Positions 34,039-43,120 of a stretch of DNA of 64,000 bases are shown here, one piece after another. How positions within the stretch are numbered: the stretch's first letter is position 1; each line of letters begins with the position of its first letter. Origin of the DNA: Chromobacterium paludis. Its GTDB lineage: Bacteria > Pseudomonadota > Gammaproteobacteria > Burkholderiales > Chromobacteriaceae. The stretch covers positions 1,116,001 to 1,180,000 of the forward strand of contig NZ_CP043473.1 in NCBI RefSeq assembly GCF_008275125.1, written 5' to 3'. The notes beneath the pieces are model-generated. The model searched no databases and had not been told where the DNA came from. It saw only the letters and a list, made by a program, of their open reading frames with translations. A program made the translations under genes and the position numbers.

Positions 34039-36642
34039 TTAGCCCTTCACCCCCTCCAAAAAGTCCTGCGCGAATCGCTGCAGCACGCCGCCGGCCTCGT
34101 AGATCGACACCTCCTCAGCAGTATCCAACCTACAGGTCACGGCAACTTGCACCGTCTCGCCGCCGCGGCGATGGATGACCAGCGTCAGGTCGGCGCGGGG
34201 TTCGCGCTGGCCTATCACGTCGTAGGTTTCGGTGCCGTCTAGCTGCAAGGTTTTGCGGTTGATGCCGGGCTTGAACTCCAGCGGCAGCACGCCCATTCCA
34301 ATCAAGTTAGTACGGTGGATGCGCTCGAAGCCTTCGGCAACGATGGCCTCCACGCCGGCCAGGCGCACGCCCTTGGCCGCCCAGTCGCGCGAGCTGCCCT
34401 GGCCGTAGTCTGCGCCGGCGACGATGATCAGCGGCTGCTTGCGGTCCATATAGGTTTCGATGGCTTCCCACATGCGCATCACCTTGCCGTCCGGCTCAAC
34501 CCGCGCCAGCGAGCCCTTCTTCACCTCGCCGTCCACCACGGCCATCTCGTTGACCAGCTGCGGATTGGCGAAGGTGGCGCGCTGCGCGGTCAGGTGGTCG
34601 CCGCGGTGGGTGGCGTAGGAGTTGAAGTCCTCTTCCGGCAAGCCCATCTTGGCCAGGTACTCGCCGGCGGCGGAGCTGGCCAGGATGGCGTTGGAGGGCG
34701 ACAAGTGGTCGGTGGTGATGTTGTCCGGCAGCAGCGCCAGCGGCCGCATGCCCTTGAGCGTGCGCGCGCCGGCCAGCGCGCCTTCCCAGTACGGCGGACG
34801 GCGGATGTAGGTGGACTGCGGCCGCCAGGCGTACAGCGGGCTGACCTTCTCGCCGCTGTCCTGGCGGATGGCGAACATCGGCTCGTAAACCTGGCGGAAC
34901 TGATCCGGTTTGACAGCCTGTTTCAGCACGGCGTCGATTTCTTCATCGGACGGCCAGATGTCCTGCAGGCGGATTTCCTTGCCGTCCACCACCCCCAGCG
35001 CGTCTTTTTCGATGTCGAAGCGCATGGTGCCGGCGATGGCGTAGGCGATCACCAGCGGCGGCGAGGCGAGGAAGGCCTGTTTGGCGTAGGGGTGGATGCG
35101 GCCGTCGAAGTTGCGGTTGCCGGACAGCACCGCCGTGGCGTACAGGTCGCGGTCTATGATTTCCTGCTGGATTTTCGGGTCCAGCGCGCCGGACATGCCG
35201 TTGCAGGTGGTGCAGGCGAAGGCGACGATGCCAAAGCCCAGCTGCTCCAGTTCGGACAGCAGGCCGGCTTCCTTCAGGTACAGCTCCACCGCCTTGGAGC
35301 CGGGCGCCAGCGAAGACTTCACCCACGGCTTGCGGACGAGGCCCAGCTTGTTGGCATTGCGCGCCAGCAGGCCGGCGGCGATCACGTTGCGTGGGTTGGA
35401 GGTATTGGTGCAGCTGGTGATGGCGGCGATGATCACCGCGCCGTCCGGCAGCAGGCCTTGCGCCTCTTGCTCGCGGGCCTGGGCCAGGTTGCCGGCGATG
35501 CCGCGCTCGGCCAATGCCGATACCGGCAGCCGCTTGTGCGGATTGGACGGGCCGGCCAGGTTGCGGGTGACGGTGGACAGGTCGAACTTGAGCACGCGCT
35601 CGTACTCGGCCGTTTTCAGGCTGTCCGCCCACAGGCCGGCGGTCTTGGCATAAGTTTCCACCAGCTTGACCTGCTCGTCGCTGCGGCCGGTCAGTTTCAA
35701 ATAATCGATGGTTTGCGCATCGATGAAGAACAGCGCGGCGGTGGCGCCGTATTCCGGGGCCATATTGGAGATGGTGGCGCGGTCGCCCAGGGTCAGCGCC
35801 GCCGCGCCTTCGCCGTAGAACTCCAGATAGGCGCCGACGACTTTTTGCTGGCGCAGGAATTCGGTCAGCGCCAGCACCACGTCGGTGGCGGTGATGCCGG
35901 CGGCGGGCTTGCCGGAGAGCTCCACGCCGACGATGTCCGGCAGCCGCATCCATGAGGCGCGGCCCAGCATCACGTTTTCCGCTTCCAAGCCGCCCACGCC
36001 GACGGCGATCACGCCCAGCGCGTCCACGTGCGGGGTGTGGCTGTCGGTGCCGACGCAGGTGTCGGGATAGGCAACGCCCTTGTCGCTGTGGATCACCGGC
36101 GACATCTTCTCCAGATTGATCTGGTGCATGATGCCGTTGCCGGCGGGAATCACGTCTACATTGTCGAAGGCGGTCTTGGTCCACTCGATGAAGTGGAAAC
36201 GGTCCTCGTTGCGGCGGTCTTCGATGGCTCGGTTTTTCTCGAAAGCCAGCGGATCGAAGCCGCCGCACTCTACCGCCAGCGAGTGATCGACGATCAACTG
36301 CACCGGCACCACCGGGTTGACCTGTGCCGGGTCGCCGCCTTGGTCGGCGATGGCGTCGCGCAGGCCGGCCAAGTCCACCAGCGCGGTCTGGCCGAGGATG
36401 TCATGGCAAACCACGCGCGCGGGGAACCAGGGGAAGTCGCGCTCGCGCTTGCGATAGACGATTTGTTCCAGGCATTCGGTCAGCATGGCCGGATCGCAGC
36501 GGCGGACCAGGTTCTCTGCGTGGATGCGGCCGGTGTAGGGCAGCTTGTCCCAGGCGCCGGGCTGGATGGCTTCCACGGCGGCGCGGGCGTCGAAGTAGTC
36601 TAGCCCGGTGCCGGGCAGGGCGGTGCGGTAGGCGGTGTTCAT
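34039..36642 (-). CDS. acnD: 2-methylcitrate dehydratase, Fe/S-dependent (AcnD)
   Basis: Aconitase-family enzyme of the methylcitrate cycle, 867 aa, dehydrating 2-methylcitrate to 2-methylaconitate, which PrpF then isomerises. The 4Fe-4S ligands are seen in ITSCTNTSNP (Cys near 411) and FACTTCNGMSG (Cys near 476 and 479); the C-terminal swivel domain carries GADYGQGSSRDWAAKG near 720. Start MNTAYRTALPGTGLDYFDA matches the AcnD N-terminus; the frame extends 72 codons further but into a dispersed repeat. Presence of prpF next door supports AcnD over housekeeping AcnA. Confidence 0.95.
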   Translation of the reverse strand: MNTAYRTALPGTGLDYFDARAAVEAIQPGAWDKLPYTGRIHAENLVRRCDPAMLTECLEQIVYRKRERDFPWFPARVVCHDILGQTALVDLAGLRDAIADQGGDPAQVNPVVPVQLIVDHSLAVECGGFDPLAFEKNRAIEDRRNEDRFHFIEWTKTAFDNVDVIPAGNGIMHQINLEKMSPVIHSDKGVAYPDTCVGTDSHTPHVDALGVIAVGVGGLEAENVMLGRASWMRLPDIVGVELSGKPAAGITATDVVLALTEFLRQQKVVGAYLEFYGEGAAALTLGDRATISNMAPEYGATAALFFIDAQTIDYLKLTGRSDEQVKLVETYAKTAGLWADSLKTAEYERVLKFDLSTVTRNLAGPSNPHKRLPVSALAERGIAGNLAQAREQEAQGLLPDGAVIIAAITSCTNTSNPRNVIAAGLLARNANKLGLVRKPWVKSSLAPGSKAVELYLKEAGLLSELEQLGFGIVAFACTTCNGMSGALDPKIQQEIIDRDLYATAVLSGNRNFDGRIHPYAKQAFLASPPLVIAYAIAGTMRFDIEKDALGVVDGKEIRLQDIWPSDEEIDAVLKQAVKPDQFRQVYEPMFAIRQDSGEKVSPLYAWRPQSTYIRRPPYWEGALAGARTLKGMRPLALLPDNITTDHLSPSNAILASSAAGEYLAKMGLPEEDFNSYATHRGDHLTAQRATFANPQLVNEMAVVDGEVKKGSLARVEPDGKVMRMWEAIETYMDRKQPLIIVAGADYGQGSSRDWAAKGVRLAGVEAIVAEGFERIHRTNLIGMGVLPLEFKPGINRKTLQLDGTETYDVIGQREPRADLTLVIHRRGGETVQVAVTCRLDTAEEVSIYEAGGVLQRFAQDFLEGVKG

Positions 36643-36668
36643 TAAAATCCCACAAGTCAATCTAGTTA

Positions 36669-36695
36669 GCCACGAAACCCACGAAATCCACAAAA
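36669..36695 (+). repeat. dispersed CCACGAAA-type repeat, single arm
   Basis: GCCACGAAACCCACGAAATC, then CACAAAA, in the prpC-acnD gap. It closely resembles each arm of the inverted repeat at 55874-55986. Confidence 0.65.
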
Positions 36696-36766
36696 GCCCT
36701 GCGTCTTCACGGCCTAGGTATTTGGAAATGCGTCTTCGTCTTTCAGTGGGTCTCTTGGCGAGAAGC

Positions 36767-37915
36767 TCAGCGTTTTTCCAGCGGAATGAAAACCTGATCC
36801 TCCGGCCCGATGTAATTGGCCGACGGGCGGATGATCTTGCCGTCCTGGCGCTGCTCAATCACGTGGGCCGCCCAGCCGCTGGTGCGCGAGATCACGAACA
36901 GCGGGGTGAACATGGCAGTGGGCACGCCCATCGCGTGGTAGCTGACGGCCGAGAACCAGTCCAGATTCGGGAACATCTTCTTGACGTCCCACATCACGCT
37001 TTCCAGGCGCTCGGCGATATCGAACATCTTCATGTCGCTGTTGCTCTTGGACAGCTGGCGCGCCACTTCCTTGATGACCTTGTTGCGCGGGTCGGAAATC
37101 GTATAAACGGGGTGGCCGAAGCCGATCACCACTTCTTTCTTCTCGACGCGGGCGCGGATGTCGGCTTCGGCTTCGTCCGGGCTTTCATAGCGCTGCTGGA
37201 TCTCAAAGGCCACTTCGTTGGCGCCGCCATGCTTGGGACCGCGCAGCGCGCCGATGGCGCCGGTGATGGCGCTGTGCATGTCGGAGCCGGTGCCGGCGAT
37301 GACGCGGGCGGTGAAGGTGGAGGCGTTGAACTCATGTTCGGCGTACAGGTTCAGCGAGGTGTGCATGGCGCGCACCCATTGGGCCGATGGCTTGACGCCG
37401 TGCAGCAGGTGCAGGAAATGGCCGCCTATGCTGTCGTCGTCGGTTTCGACGTCGATGCGCTTGCCGTTATGGCTGTAGTGGTACCAGTAGAGCAGGATGG
37501 AGCCGAAGGAGGCCATCAGGCGGTCCGCGATGTCGCGCGCGCCGGCCAGGTTGTGATCGTCTTTTTCCGGCAGCGCGCAGCCCAGGGCGGATGCGCCGCT
37601 GCGCATCACGTCCATCGGATGGGCGCTGGCCGGCAGCGCTTCCAGCACCGCCTTGACCGAGGCCGGCAGGCCGCGCAGCGACTTCAGCTTCTTCTTGTAG
37701 CCGGTCAGCTCGGCCTGGTTCGGCAGCTTGCCGTGCACCAGCAGGTAGGCCACCTCCTCGAATTCGGCCTTGTCGGCCAGGTCCAGAATGTCGTAGCCGC
37801 GATAGTGCAGGTCGTTGCCGCTGCGGCCCACGGTGCACAGCGCGGTATTGCCGGCCGCGACGCCGGACAGGGCCACGGATTTTTTCGGTTTGCCGGTGAT
37901 TACCACTTCAGTCAT
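36767..37915 (-). CDS. prpC: 2-methylcitrate synthase
   Basis: Citrate-synthase-family enzyme, 382 aa, condensing propionyl-CoA with oxaloacetate to 2-methylcitrate, the first committed step of the cycle. The conserved catalytic regions are visible: [15 protein letters not shown] near residue 140, [13 protein letters not shown] near 225 with the active-site His, and [17 protein letters not shown] near 265. Short N-terminus typical of PrpC rather than of GltA. AAGGAG precedes the ATG. It lies 51 bp downstream of prpB. Confidence 0.95.
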   Translation of the reverse strand: MTEVVITGKPKKSVALSGVAAGNTALCTVGRSGNDLHYRGYDILDLADKAEFEEVAYLLVHGKLPNQAELTGYKKKLKSLRGLPASVKAVLEALPASAHPMDVMRSGASALGCALPEKDDHNLAGARDIADRLMASFGSILLYWYHYSHNGKRIDVETDDDSIGGHFLHLLHGVKPSAQWVRAMHTSLNLYAEHEFNASTFTARVIAGTGSDMHSAITGAIGALRGPKHGGANEVAFEIQQRYESPDEAEADIRARVEKKEVVIGFGHPVYTISDPRNKVIKEVARQLSKSNSDMKMFDIAERLESVMWDVKKMFPNLDWFSAVSYHAMGVPTAMFTPLFVISRTSGWAAHVIEQRQDGKIIRPSANYIGPEDQVFIPLEKR

Positions 37916-37966
37916 GCTGCTTCTCCTTGTAGGTATGCGTATTCTTTGCAGACTTGGGCGCGGCGC

Positions 37967-38845
37967 TTATTCCTTGCCTGCGGCGAACAGCGAGTCCAGC
38001 TTCTGTTCGTAGTCGTGGTAGCCCAGGTGATCGTACAGCTCCATCCGGGTCTGCATCTTGCCCAGCACGGCTTGTTGGGTGCCGTCGCGGCGGATCGCGC
38101 CGTACACATCCAGCGCGGCTTGGCTCATGGCGCGGAAGGCGGACAGCGGGTACAGCACCAGGCTCACGCCATGAGCGGCCAGCTCTTGCGTGGTGTAGAG
38201 CGGGGTGGCGCCGAATTCTGTGATATTGGCCAGCACCGGCACTTTCACTGCCTCGGCGAAGCGCTGGTACATGGCCAGATCGGTCATCGCCTCCGGGAAG
38301 ATCATGTCAGCGCCGGCTTCCACGCAGGCGACGGCGCGTTCGATGGCGGCGTCCAGTCCCTCCACGGCCAGCGCGTCGGTGCGGGCCATGATGACGAAGC
38401 TGCTGTCGCGGCGGGCGTCGGTGGCGGCCTTGATGCGGTCCACCATTTCGTCCTGCGTGACGATGGCCTTGTTGGGGCGATGGCCGCAGCGCTTCTGTTG
38501 CACCTGGTCTTCGATATGCACGGCGGCGACGCCGGCTTTTTCCAGGCTGCGCACGGCGCGGGCGATGTTGAAGGCGCCGCCCCAGCCGGTGTCGATGTCA
38601 ACCAGCAGCGGCAGATCGGTGTTGTCGGTGATGCGGCGGGCGTCGATCAGCACGTCTTCCAGCGTGGTGATGCCCAGGTCCGGAATGCCGCAGGAAGAGG
38701 CGGCCACGCCGCCGCCGGACAGATACAGGGCCTTGAAACCTGAGTGTTCGGCCAAACGTGCGGCATAGGCGTTGATCGCGCCTACCACTTGCAACGGTTT
38801 TTCGGCGGCCACGGCCTGGCGGAAACGCTGCCCGGGTGTGTGCAT
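37967..38845 (-). CDS. prpB: 2-methylisocitrate lyase
   Basis: Isocitrate-lyase superfamily enzyme, 292 aa, splitting 2-methylisocitrate into pyruvate and succinate, the last step of the methylcitrate cycle. The catalytic loop KRCGH is at residues 118-122, [10 protein letters not shown] at 81-90 holds the metal-binding Asp pair, and [10 protein letters not shown] precedes the loop. First gene of the prp cluster. No PrpR regulator gene is adjacent; the upstream region carries a sigma-70-like promoter and a palindrome. Confidence 0.96.
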   Translation of the reverse strand: MHTPGQRFRQAVAAEKPLQVVGAINAYAARLAEHSGFKALYLSGGGVAASSCGIPDLGITTLEDVLIDARRITDNTDLPLLVDIDTGWGGAFNIARAVRSLEKAGVAAVHIEDQVQQKRCGHRPNKAIVTQDEMVDRIKAATDARRDSSFVIMARTDALAVEGLDAAIERAVACVEAGADMIFPEAMTDLAMYQRFAEAVKVPVLANITEFGATPLYTTQELAAHGVSLVLYPLSAFRAMSQAALDVYGAIRRDGTQQAVLGKMQTRMELYDHLGYHDYEQKLDSLFAAGKE

Positions 38846-38886
38846 GAGGTGCTCCTGACGATGGAAGGAATGAAGAGCTTGTCATT

Positions 38887-38900
38887 CAAGCAAGTGCTTG
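38887..38900. promoter_or_regulatory. operator-like palindrome downstream of the prpB promoter
   Basis: CAAGCA-AG-TGCTTG is a perfect inverted repeat placed just downstream of the predicted -10 element, over the start of transcription, where a repressor would block prp expression. The regulator is not in the window. Confidence 0.45.
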
Positions 38901-38905
38901 GTTGG

Positions 38906-38934
38906 AGTGTAAAGGCTCTAGAAATGGCTGGCAA
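38906..38934 (-). promoter_or_regulatory. sigma-70-type promoter of the prp operon
   Basis: On the minus strand TTGCCA (38934-38929) and TACACT (38911-38906) are separated by exactly 17 bases, 60 bases ahead of the prpB start codon. Confidence 0.55.
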
Positions 38935-39001
38935 TAGTTGAAGTGCGGAGGTTCAAGTTTGGCGGCGGGAGTGGTATGTTTCGCTTCGTCCTCGCCTCAG
39001 G

Positions 39002-39028
39002 GAACTCAGGGCGGATCCTGTGGTCTAG
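39002..39028 (+). promoter_or_regulatory. probable sigma-E promoter of rpoE
   Basis: GAACTC (39002-39007), 16 bases, TCTAG (39024-39028) fits the sigma-E pattern GAACTT-N16-TCTGA in both elements and spacing. It lies 60 bases before rpoE, consistent with autoregulation. Confidence 0.6.
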
Positions 39029-39088
39029 ATCACAGTCCACGTAACGACCACATAGAACAGTGGGCAAACCAGGGAGCATAACAACGAC

Positions 39089-39688
39089 ATGAGTGATCGG
39101 GATATCGATCAACAGTTGGTGGAACGTGCCCAGCGAGGTGAAAAAAGAGCTTTCGATCTGCTTGTTGCCAAGTATCAGCGACGTCTCGCCAGGCTTTTGT
39201 CGCGGTTTATCCGCGATGGTTCGGACATCGAGGATGTGACGCAGGAGGCGTTTATCAAAGCGTATCGCGCCTTGCCGTCATTTCGCGGCGAAAGCGCGTT
39301 TTACACATGGCTGTATAGGATAGGCATCAATACGGCCAAGAATTTCCTCAGCGCCAACGGGCGACGCCCGGTGGTGAACAGTGAGATTGAGGACGAGGAT
39401 GGCGAGAGCTTCGACATGGCGTCGCAGATCCCGGACATCAATACGCCCGAAACCGAGCTGATGAACAAGGAAATTCTGGCGACGGTCAATGCCGCTGTGG
39501 AAGCCTTGCCGGAGGAGTTGCGTACCGCCATTACCCTCAGGGAAATGGAGGGATTGTCCTATGACGAAATCGCCAGGGTGATGGATTGCCCCATCGGTAC
39601 GGTGCGCTCGCGGATATTCCGCGCGCGCGAGGCGATAGCTGCTGAACTGCGGCCGCTGCTGGATACGGCCAAGAACAGAAGGTGGTAA
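39089..39688 (+). CDS. rpoE: RNA polymerase sigma-E factor (RpoE/AlgU)
   Basis: Extracytoplasmic-function sigma factor, 199 aa, directing transcription of envelope-stress genes. Region 2 (about residues 20-90) contains FDLLVAKYQRRLARLLSRF and DVTQEAFIKAYRALPSFRGES; region 4 (about 130-185) contains LPEELRTAITLREMEGLSYDEIA and the helix-turn-helix end GTVRSRIFRAREAI. GGGAGCA precedes the ATG. rseA, rseB and a mucD-type protease follow, the classical layout in which membrane anti-sigma RseA holds RpoE until proteolysis. Confidence 0.96.
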   Translation: MSDRDIDQQLVERAQRGEKRAFDLLVAKYQRRLARLLSRFIRDGSDIEDVTQEAFIKAYRALPSFRGESAFYTWLYRIGINTAKNFLSANGRRPVVNSEIEDEDGESFDMASQIPDINTPETELMNKEILATVNAAVEALPEELRTAITLREMEGLSYDEIARVMDCPIGTVRSRIFRAREAIAAELRPLLDTAKNRRW

Positions 39689-39690
39689 GT

Positions 39691-40173
39691 ATGAAAGAAT
39701 CGATTTCCGCGCTGATAGACGGCGAGCTGGAGGGGCCTGCGGCTGACAAGGCCTTGGCTGCCATCGCCGCCGACGAAGACCTGGATGCGGCCTGGGAAGA
39801 TTACCATTTGATCGGCGACGCGATGCGCGCCAATCGTTTTGCGTCGCTGGACGTGCGCGCCCAGGTGGCGGAGCGGTTGAAAACCGAGCCCACTGTGCTG
39901 GCGCCGCGCCGCTGGATGCGTCCGCGTCGCGCCCGCGCCGCCGGCGCAGTGGCGTTGGCCGCTAGCGTCAGCTTTGCCGCGGTGGTGGGTTGGCAACAGC
40001 TGAACCATCGCCAGCCGGCTTCCGTCGCGGCGGTGGCCGACCGCGGCGTGCCGGTGCAGGTGGTCAAGCCGGCGCAGTTCGATCAGTACGATCCCTATGT
40101 CCTGGCTCACCAGGAAGTGACGGCTGATCAAAGCATGATGCGCGTATCTTACGGAAACGGAGTTCGCCACTGA
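39691..40173 (+). CDS. rseA: anti-sigma-E factor RseA (MucA)
   Basis: 160-aa inner-membrane anti-sigma factor. The cytoplasmic RseA_N domain (about residues 1-75) starts MKESISALIDGELEG and includes DAAWEDYHLIGDAMR, which grips RpoE. One membrane helix (AAGAVALAASVSFAAVVGW, about 84-102) leads to a periplasmic C-terminal tail that RseB would protect from the site-1 protease. ATG 39691 lies 2 bases after the rpoE stop and fits the family start; an alternative GTG at 39682 overlaps rpoE. Confidence 0.93.
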   Translation: MKESISALIDGELEGPAADKALAAIAADEDLDAAWEDYHLIGDAMRANRFASLDVRAQVAERLKTEPTVLAPRRWMRPRRARAAGAVALAASVSFAAVVGWQQLNHRQPASVAAVADRGVPVQVVKPAQFDQYDPYVLAHQEVTADQSMMRVSYGNGVRH

Positions 40174-41138
40174 TGCGTGTCGTACCTCTGCTAGGTGTTT
40201 TGATGTTCGGGGCCGCCTGGGCGGCCCATGCCGAAGACGATATGCAACTGCTGCGCAATGTCGGGAATGCCAGCCGGCAGCAGGCGTTGGACGGGACCTA
40301 TCTGCATCAGATGAATGGCATGATGGAGACCTTCCGCCTGGTGCGCCAGGGGCAGGGCGACAATGTGCGCGAAAAGCGCAGCTCGCTCGATGGTCCGCCC
40401 CGCGAAGTCGTGCGCAATGGCGGCGAGCTGAGTTGCTATGCCCAGGACAAGCGCGCGCTGATCGCCTGCAAGATCAGCGCGATGCGCCTGTTCCCCGCTT
40501 TGTTGCCAGACGATGTGGATGACATTCCCCGCTCCTATGCGCTTAAGCGCACAGGCAGCGACAGAGTCGCGCAGCGCGATTGCCAATGGCTGGATCTGCA
40601 ACCGCGCGATCCTCAGCGTTACACCATGCGCATGTGCATAGAGCCTACCACCTACCTCCCATTGAAGGTGATCACGCTATCGCCGCGCGGCGACGCGATT
40701 GAGCAATTCACCTTCACCGAGGTGGAGTTGAGCGGCGCCAAGGATAAACGCAGTTATCGTTCCAAGTTGCCGCAGAAATTCACTTTGCTGACCGGCAAGG
40801 CGCAGGCCGCGCCCGATCCTTCGGCCGTGCAGAATGAAGTGACGGGGCTGCCGCTAGGTTTCCGCCTGTTGCGCGCCTCCGAGCGGGTGCTCCCCGGCAT
40901 GGGCGGCAAGTCGGTGCGTCATCTGGTGCTGTCGGATGGGCTGGTGATGCTGTCGGTGTTCGTCGCGCCGCCGCCGCCGGAAAATGCGCGCATGGAACGC
41001 GTGGGCAATTTGCACGGCGCCATCAATATGGCTACCAGCTATCAGGGCGATTTGCAGTTGACCGCGGTGGGAGACATGCCGCAAACGGCCATGATGGCGC
41101 TGCTCAAGGGCATGCACTTCAATGGCAAGGGCGATTGA
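40173..41138 (+). CDS. rseB: sigma-E regulatory protein RseB (MucB)
   Basis: Periplasmic protein of 321 aa with a signal peptide (MRVVPLLGVLMFGAAWAAHA), binding RseA and sensing mislocalised lipids or LPS. The N-terminal LolA-like domain (about residues 20-210) and C-terminal domain (about 220-315, with LPLGFRLLRASERVLP and VRHLVLSDGLVMLSVFV) are both present. The ATG overlaps the last base of the rseA stop, indicating translational coupling. Confidence 0.93.
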   Translation: MRVVPLLGVLMFGAAWAAHAEDDMQLLRNVGNASRQQALDGTYLHQMNGMMETFRLVRQGQGDNVREKRSSLDGPPREVVRNGGELSCYAQDKRALIACKISAMRLFPALLPDDVDDIPRSYALKRTGSDRVAQRDCQWLDLQPRDPQRYTMRMCIEPTTYLPLKVITLSPRGDAIEQFTFTEVELSGAKDKRSYRSKLPQKFTLLTGKAQAAPDPSAVQNEVTGLPLGFRLLRASERVLPGMGGKSVRHLVLSDGLVMLSVFVAPPPPENARMERVGNLHGAINMATSYQGDLQLTAVGDMPQTAMMALLKGMHFNGKGD

Positions 41139-41162
41139 GCCGGGTGATTTTTGCCGGCTTGG

Positions 41163-41296
41163 GCGCGACCGCCAGGCCATGCTGGCCGGGCGGTCGCGCA
41201 GGATGGATGGCCTGCGGGCCGAGGTGAAAGTTAGAGGAGGGGTGGTGCAGACGCTGTCTGCATTTCCTGTCTGTTCGATAGCCGGCGTTCGCCGGC
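41163..41296 (+). promoter_or_regulatory. three strong hairpins between rseB and mucD-type gene
   Basis: Hairpin 1 (41163-41199): GCGCGACCGCC pairs with GGCGGTCGCGC, enclosing GGCCA-TGC-TGGCC. Hairpin 2 (41246-41262): TGCAGAC-GCT-GTCTGCA. Hairpin 3 (41281-41296): GCCGGCG-TT-CGCCGGC. None has a good T-tract. They could end or slow part of the rseB transcript, or mark RNase processing that separates protease expression from the regulators. Confidence 0.55.
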
Positions 41297-41328
41297 GCAT
41301 TCAATCCACCATAGAAGATGGAGCGCAC

Positions 41329-42738
41329 ATGTCGATCAAACAGCTGATCGCGTCCGCCATGCTGGCGGCATCGGTCCTTGTGACCGCAGTCCCTGTTGCC
41401 ATGGCGGCAGACCTGCCGGACTTCAGTTCGATTGTGGAGTCGGAAGGTAAGGCCGTAGTCAACATCAGTACCACATCCACGGTCAAAGAGATGGCGTCCG
41501 GCTTGCCGGACGGCGTAGAGGGAGACCCGTTCTTCGAGTTTTTCCGCCGTTTCGCGCCGCAGGTGCCGCGCGAGCGCCAGGAGAACTCCCTGGGTTCGGG
41601 CTTCATCATTTCGCCTGACGGCTATGTGATGACCAATGCCCATGTCGTGGCGCGGGCCGACAAGATTACCGTGAAGCTGACGGACAAGCGCGAGTTTCAG
41701 GCCCGCGTCATCGGCTCTGACGCCCGCTCCGACGTGGCCTTGCTGAAAATCGACGCCAAAAACTTGCCGGTGGTGCGCCTCGGCAATCCCAAGGCGCTGA
41801 AGGTAGGTCAATGGGTGCTGGCTATCGGTTCGCCGTTCGGCTTTGAAAACACCGCCACGTCCGGCATCGTGTCCGGCAAGAACCGCATGCTGCCGGACGA
41901 GAGCGCCGTGCAGTTCATCCAGACCGACGCCGCGGTCAATCCGGGCAATTCCGGCGGACCGCTGTTCAATCTGAGCGGCGAGGTGGTGGGCATCAATTCC
42001 CAGATATACAGCCGTTCCGGCGGCTTCATGGGCATTTCTTTCGCCATTCCTATTGATACCGCGATGAATGTGGCGGACCAGCTCAAAGCCAAGGGCAAGG
42101 TCACGCGCAGCCGCATCGGCGTGGTGGTGCAGGAGCTGAGCAAGGAGCTGGCGGCATCGTTCGGCCTGTCCAAGCCCAGCGGCGCGCTGATCAATGCGGT
42201 CGATCCCAAGGGGCCGGCGCAAAAGGCGGGCCTGAAAGCGGGCGACATCATCCTGCGCGTCAATGGCCAGGATGTTTCCTCCAGCGCGGATCTGCAGCGA
42301 CTGATCAGCAATGAGACCCCGGGCAAGGCGATTACGCTGGATGTTTGGCGCAGCCGCGCGCAAATCAGCATTCGCGCGGTGCCGGAGGAACTGAAGGAAG
42401 AGGACAGCCGCATCGCTCAGCGCGAATACCGCAAGCCGGGCGAGCCGGGCGAGCAGAGCCTGGCCCAGATCGGTTTGCGTTTGCAGGAGCTGAACCCGAT
42501 GCAGCTGAAGCAGGCTGGCATAGACTATGGCCTGCTGGTGCGCGCGGCCAATGGCGCGGCCATGCGCGCGGGCATTCAGCCGGGCGACATCATCGTCGGC
42601 ATCGGCGGCGAGCCGCTGAAGAGTTTTGCCCAGTTGAAGCGCGCAATGGAGCAGGCGAAAAAGGGCGGCAATGTGGCGCTGCAGATTCTGCGCCAGGGCG
42701 TGACCCAGTTTGTGCCGCTGACCGTGGGTGGGGAGTAA
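41329..42738 (+). CDS. mucD: DegP/MucD-type periplasmic serine protease
   Basis: HtrA-family protease-chaperone, 469 aa, with signal peptide (MSIKQLIASAMLAASVLVTA, cleavage near residue 26). The catalytic triad is His105 (TNAHVVA), Asp135 (SDVALLK) and Ser208 (GNSGGPLF). Two PDZ domains follow (about 275-360 and 385-465, the second with AGIQPGDIIVGIGGEPL). It degrades misfolded periplasmic proteins and, as MucD, limits sigma-E activation. ATG 41329 lies after GATGGAG and starts a clean signal peptide. Ends directly against the next gene. Confidence 0.95.
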   Translation: MSIKQLIASAMLAASVLVTAVPVAMAADLPDFSSIVESEGKAVVNISTTSTVKEMASGLPDGVEGDPFFEFFRRFAPQVPRERQENSLGSGFIISPDGYVMTNAHVVARADKITVKLTDKREFQARVIGSDARSDVALLKIDAKNLPVVRLGNPKALKVGQWVLAIGSPFGFENTATSGIVSGKNRMLPDESAVQFIQTDAAVNPGNSGGPLFNLSGEVVGINSQIYSRSGGFMGISFAIPIDTAMNVADQLKAKGKVTRSRIGVVVQELSKELAASFGLSKPSGALINAVDPKGPAQKAGLKAGDIILRVNGQDVSSSADLQRLISNETPGKAITLDVWRSRAQISIRAVPEELKEEDSRIAQREYRKPGEPGEQSLAQIGLRLQELNPMQLKQAGIDYGLLVRAANGAAMRAGIQPGDIIVGIGGEPLKSFAQLKRAMEQAKKGGNVALQILRQGVTQFVPLTVGGE

Positions 42739-42978
42739 ATGAAGCTGACGCTGTATTTCCGCGAGTACTGCAGCCTGTGCCACCAGATGCTGGCCGAGCT
42801 CGCGCCCTGGCGCGCGCGCCACGGCTTCGAGCTGGAGGTGGTGGATGTGGATGCCGACCCCGCGTTGGAGGCTCGCTTCAACGAGCTGGTGCCGGTGCTG
42901 ATGGAGGGCGAGACCGAAATCTGCCACTGGCATCTGGATGAAACGAAGTTGGCTGCACACTTGGGCGAAATCGGCTAA
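42739..42978 (+). CDS. glutaredoxin-like (DUF836) protein
   Basis: 79-aa thioredoxin-fold protein with an N-terminal CSLC redox motif (Cys11, Cys14) and a conserved cis-Pro region (ELVPVLMEG). It matches the small glutaredoxin-like family common upstream of or near lepA and recB-type loci. No other domain. The ATG follows the protease stop codon with no gap, using the GGGGAG at the end of that gene as ribosome-binding site. Likely a thiol-disulfide reductase with unknown partner. Confidence 0.85.
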   Translation: MKLTLYFREYCSLCHQMLAELAPWRARHGFELEVVDVDADPALEARFNELVPVLMEGETEICHWHLDETKLAAHLGEIG

Positions 42979-43002
42979 AATCCGCGCCAGTGTGAGTAGA
43001 AC

Positions 43003-43120
43003 CGGGGGCGCGCGCGCCCCCGCTTGCTGATCGGCCTCCGGCAACCGTCGGACCCGAGCGGGTCCCCCGGAAGGGCTATCCGTCAGCAGCCCCGGGCACG
43101 CGTGCGTGCCCTTATCTTTT
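43003..43120 (+). ncRNA. candidate structured leader RNA upstream of lepA
   Basis: Three structures occupy nearly the whole spacer. A self-complementary 18-mer GGGGGCGCGCGCGCCCCC (43004-43021) comes first. A long bulged hairpin (43026-43087) then pairs GCTGA/TCAGC, CGG/CCG, TCCGG/CCGGA and GGACCC/GGGTCC around a GAGC loop. Last is GGGCACGC-GT-GCGTGCCC (43094-43111) followed by TTATCTTTT, resembling a terminator 12 bases before lepA. I recognise no named RNA family. Confidence 0.45.

Noticed and set aside
36643..36858. N-terminal extension of acnD by 72 codons
   Set aside because: The added residues are Arg/Ser-rich, cross a dispersed repeat and overlap prpC; the family start is at 36642.
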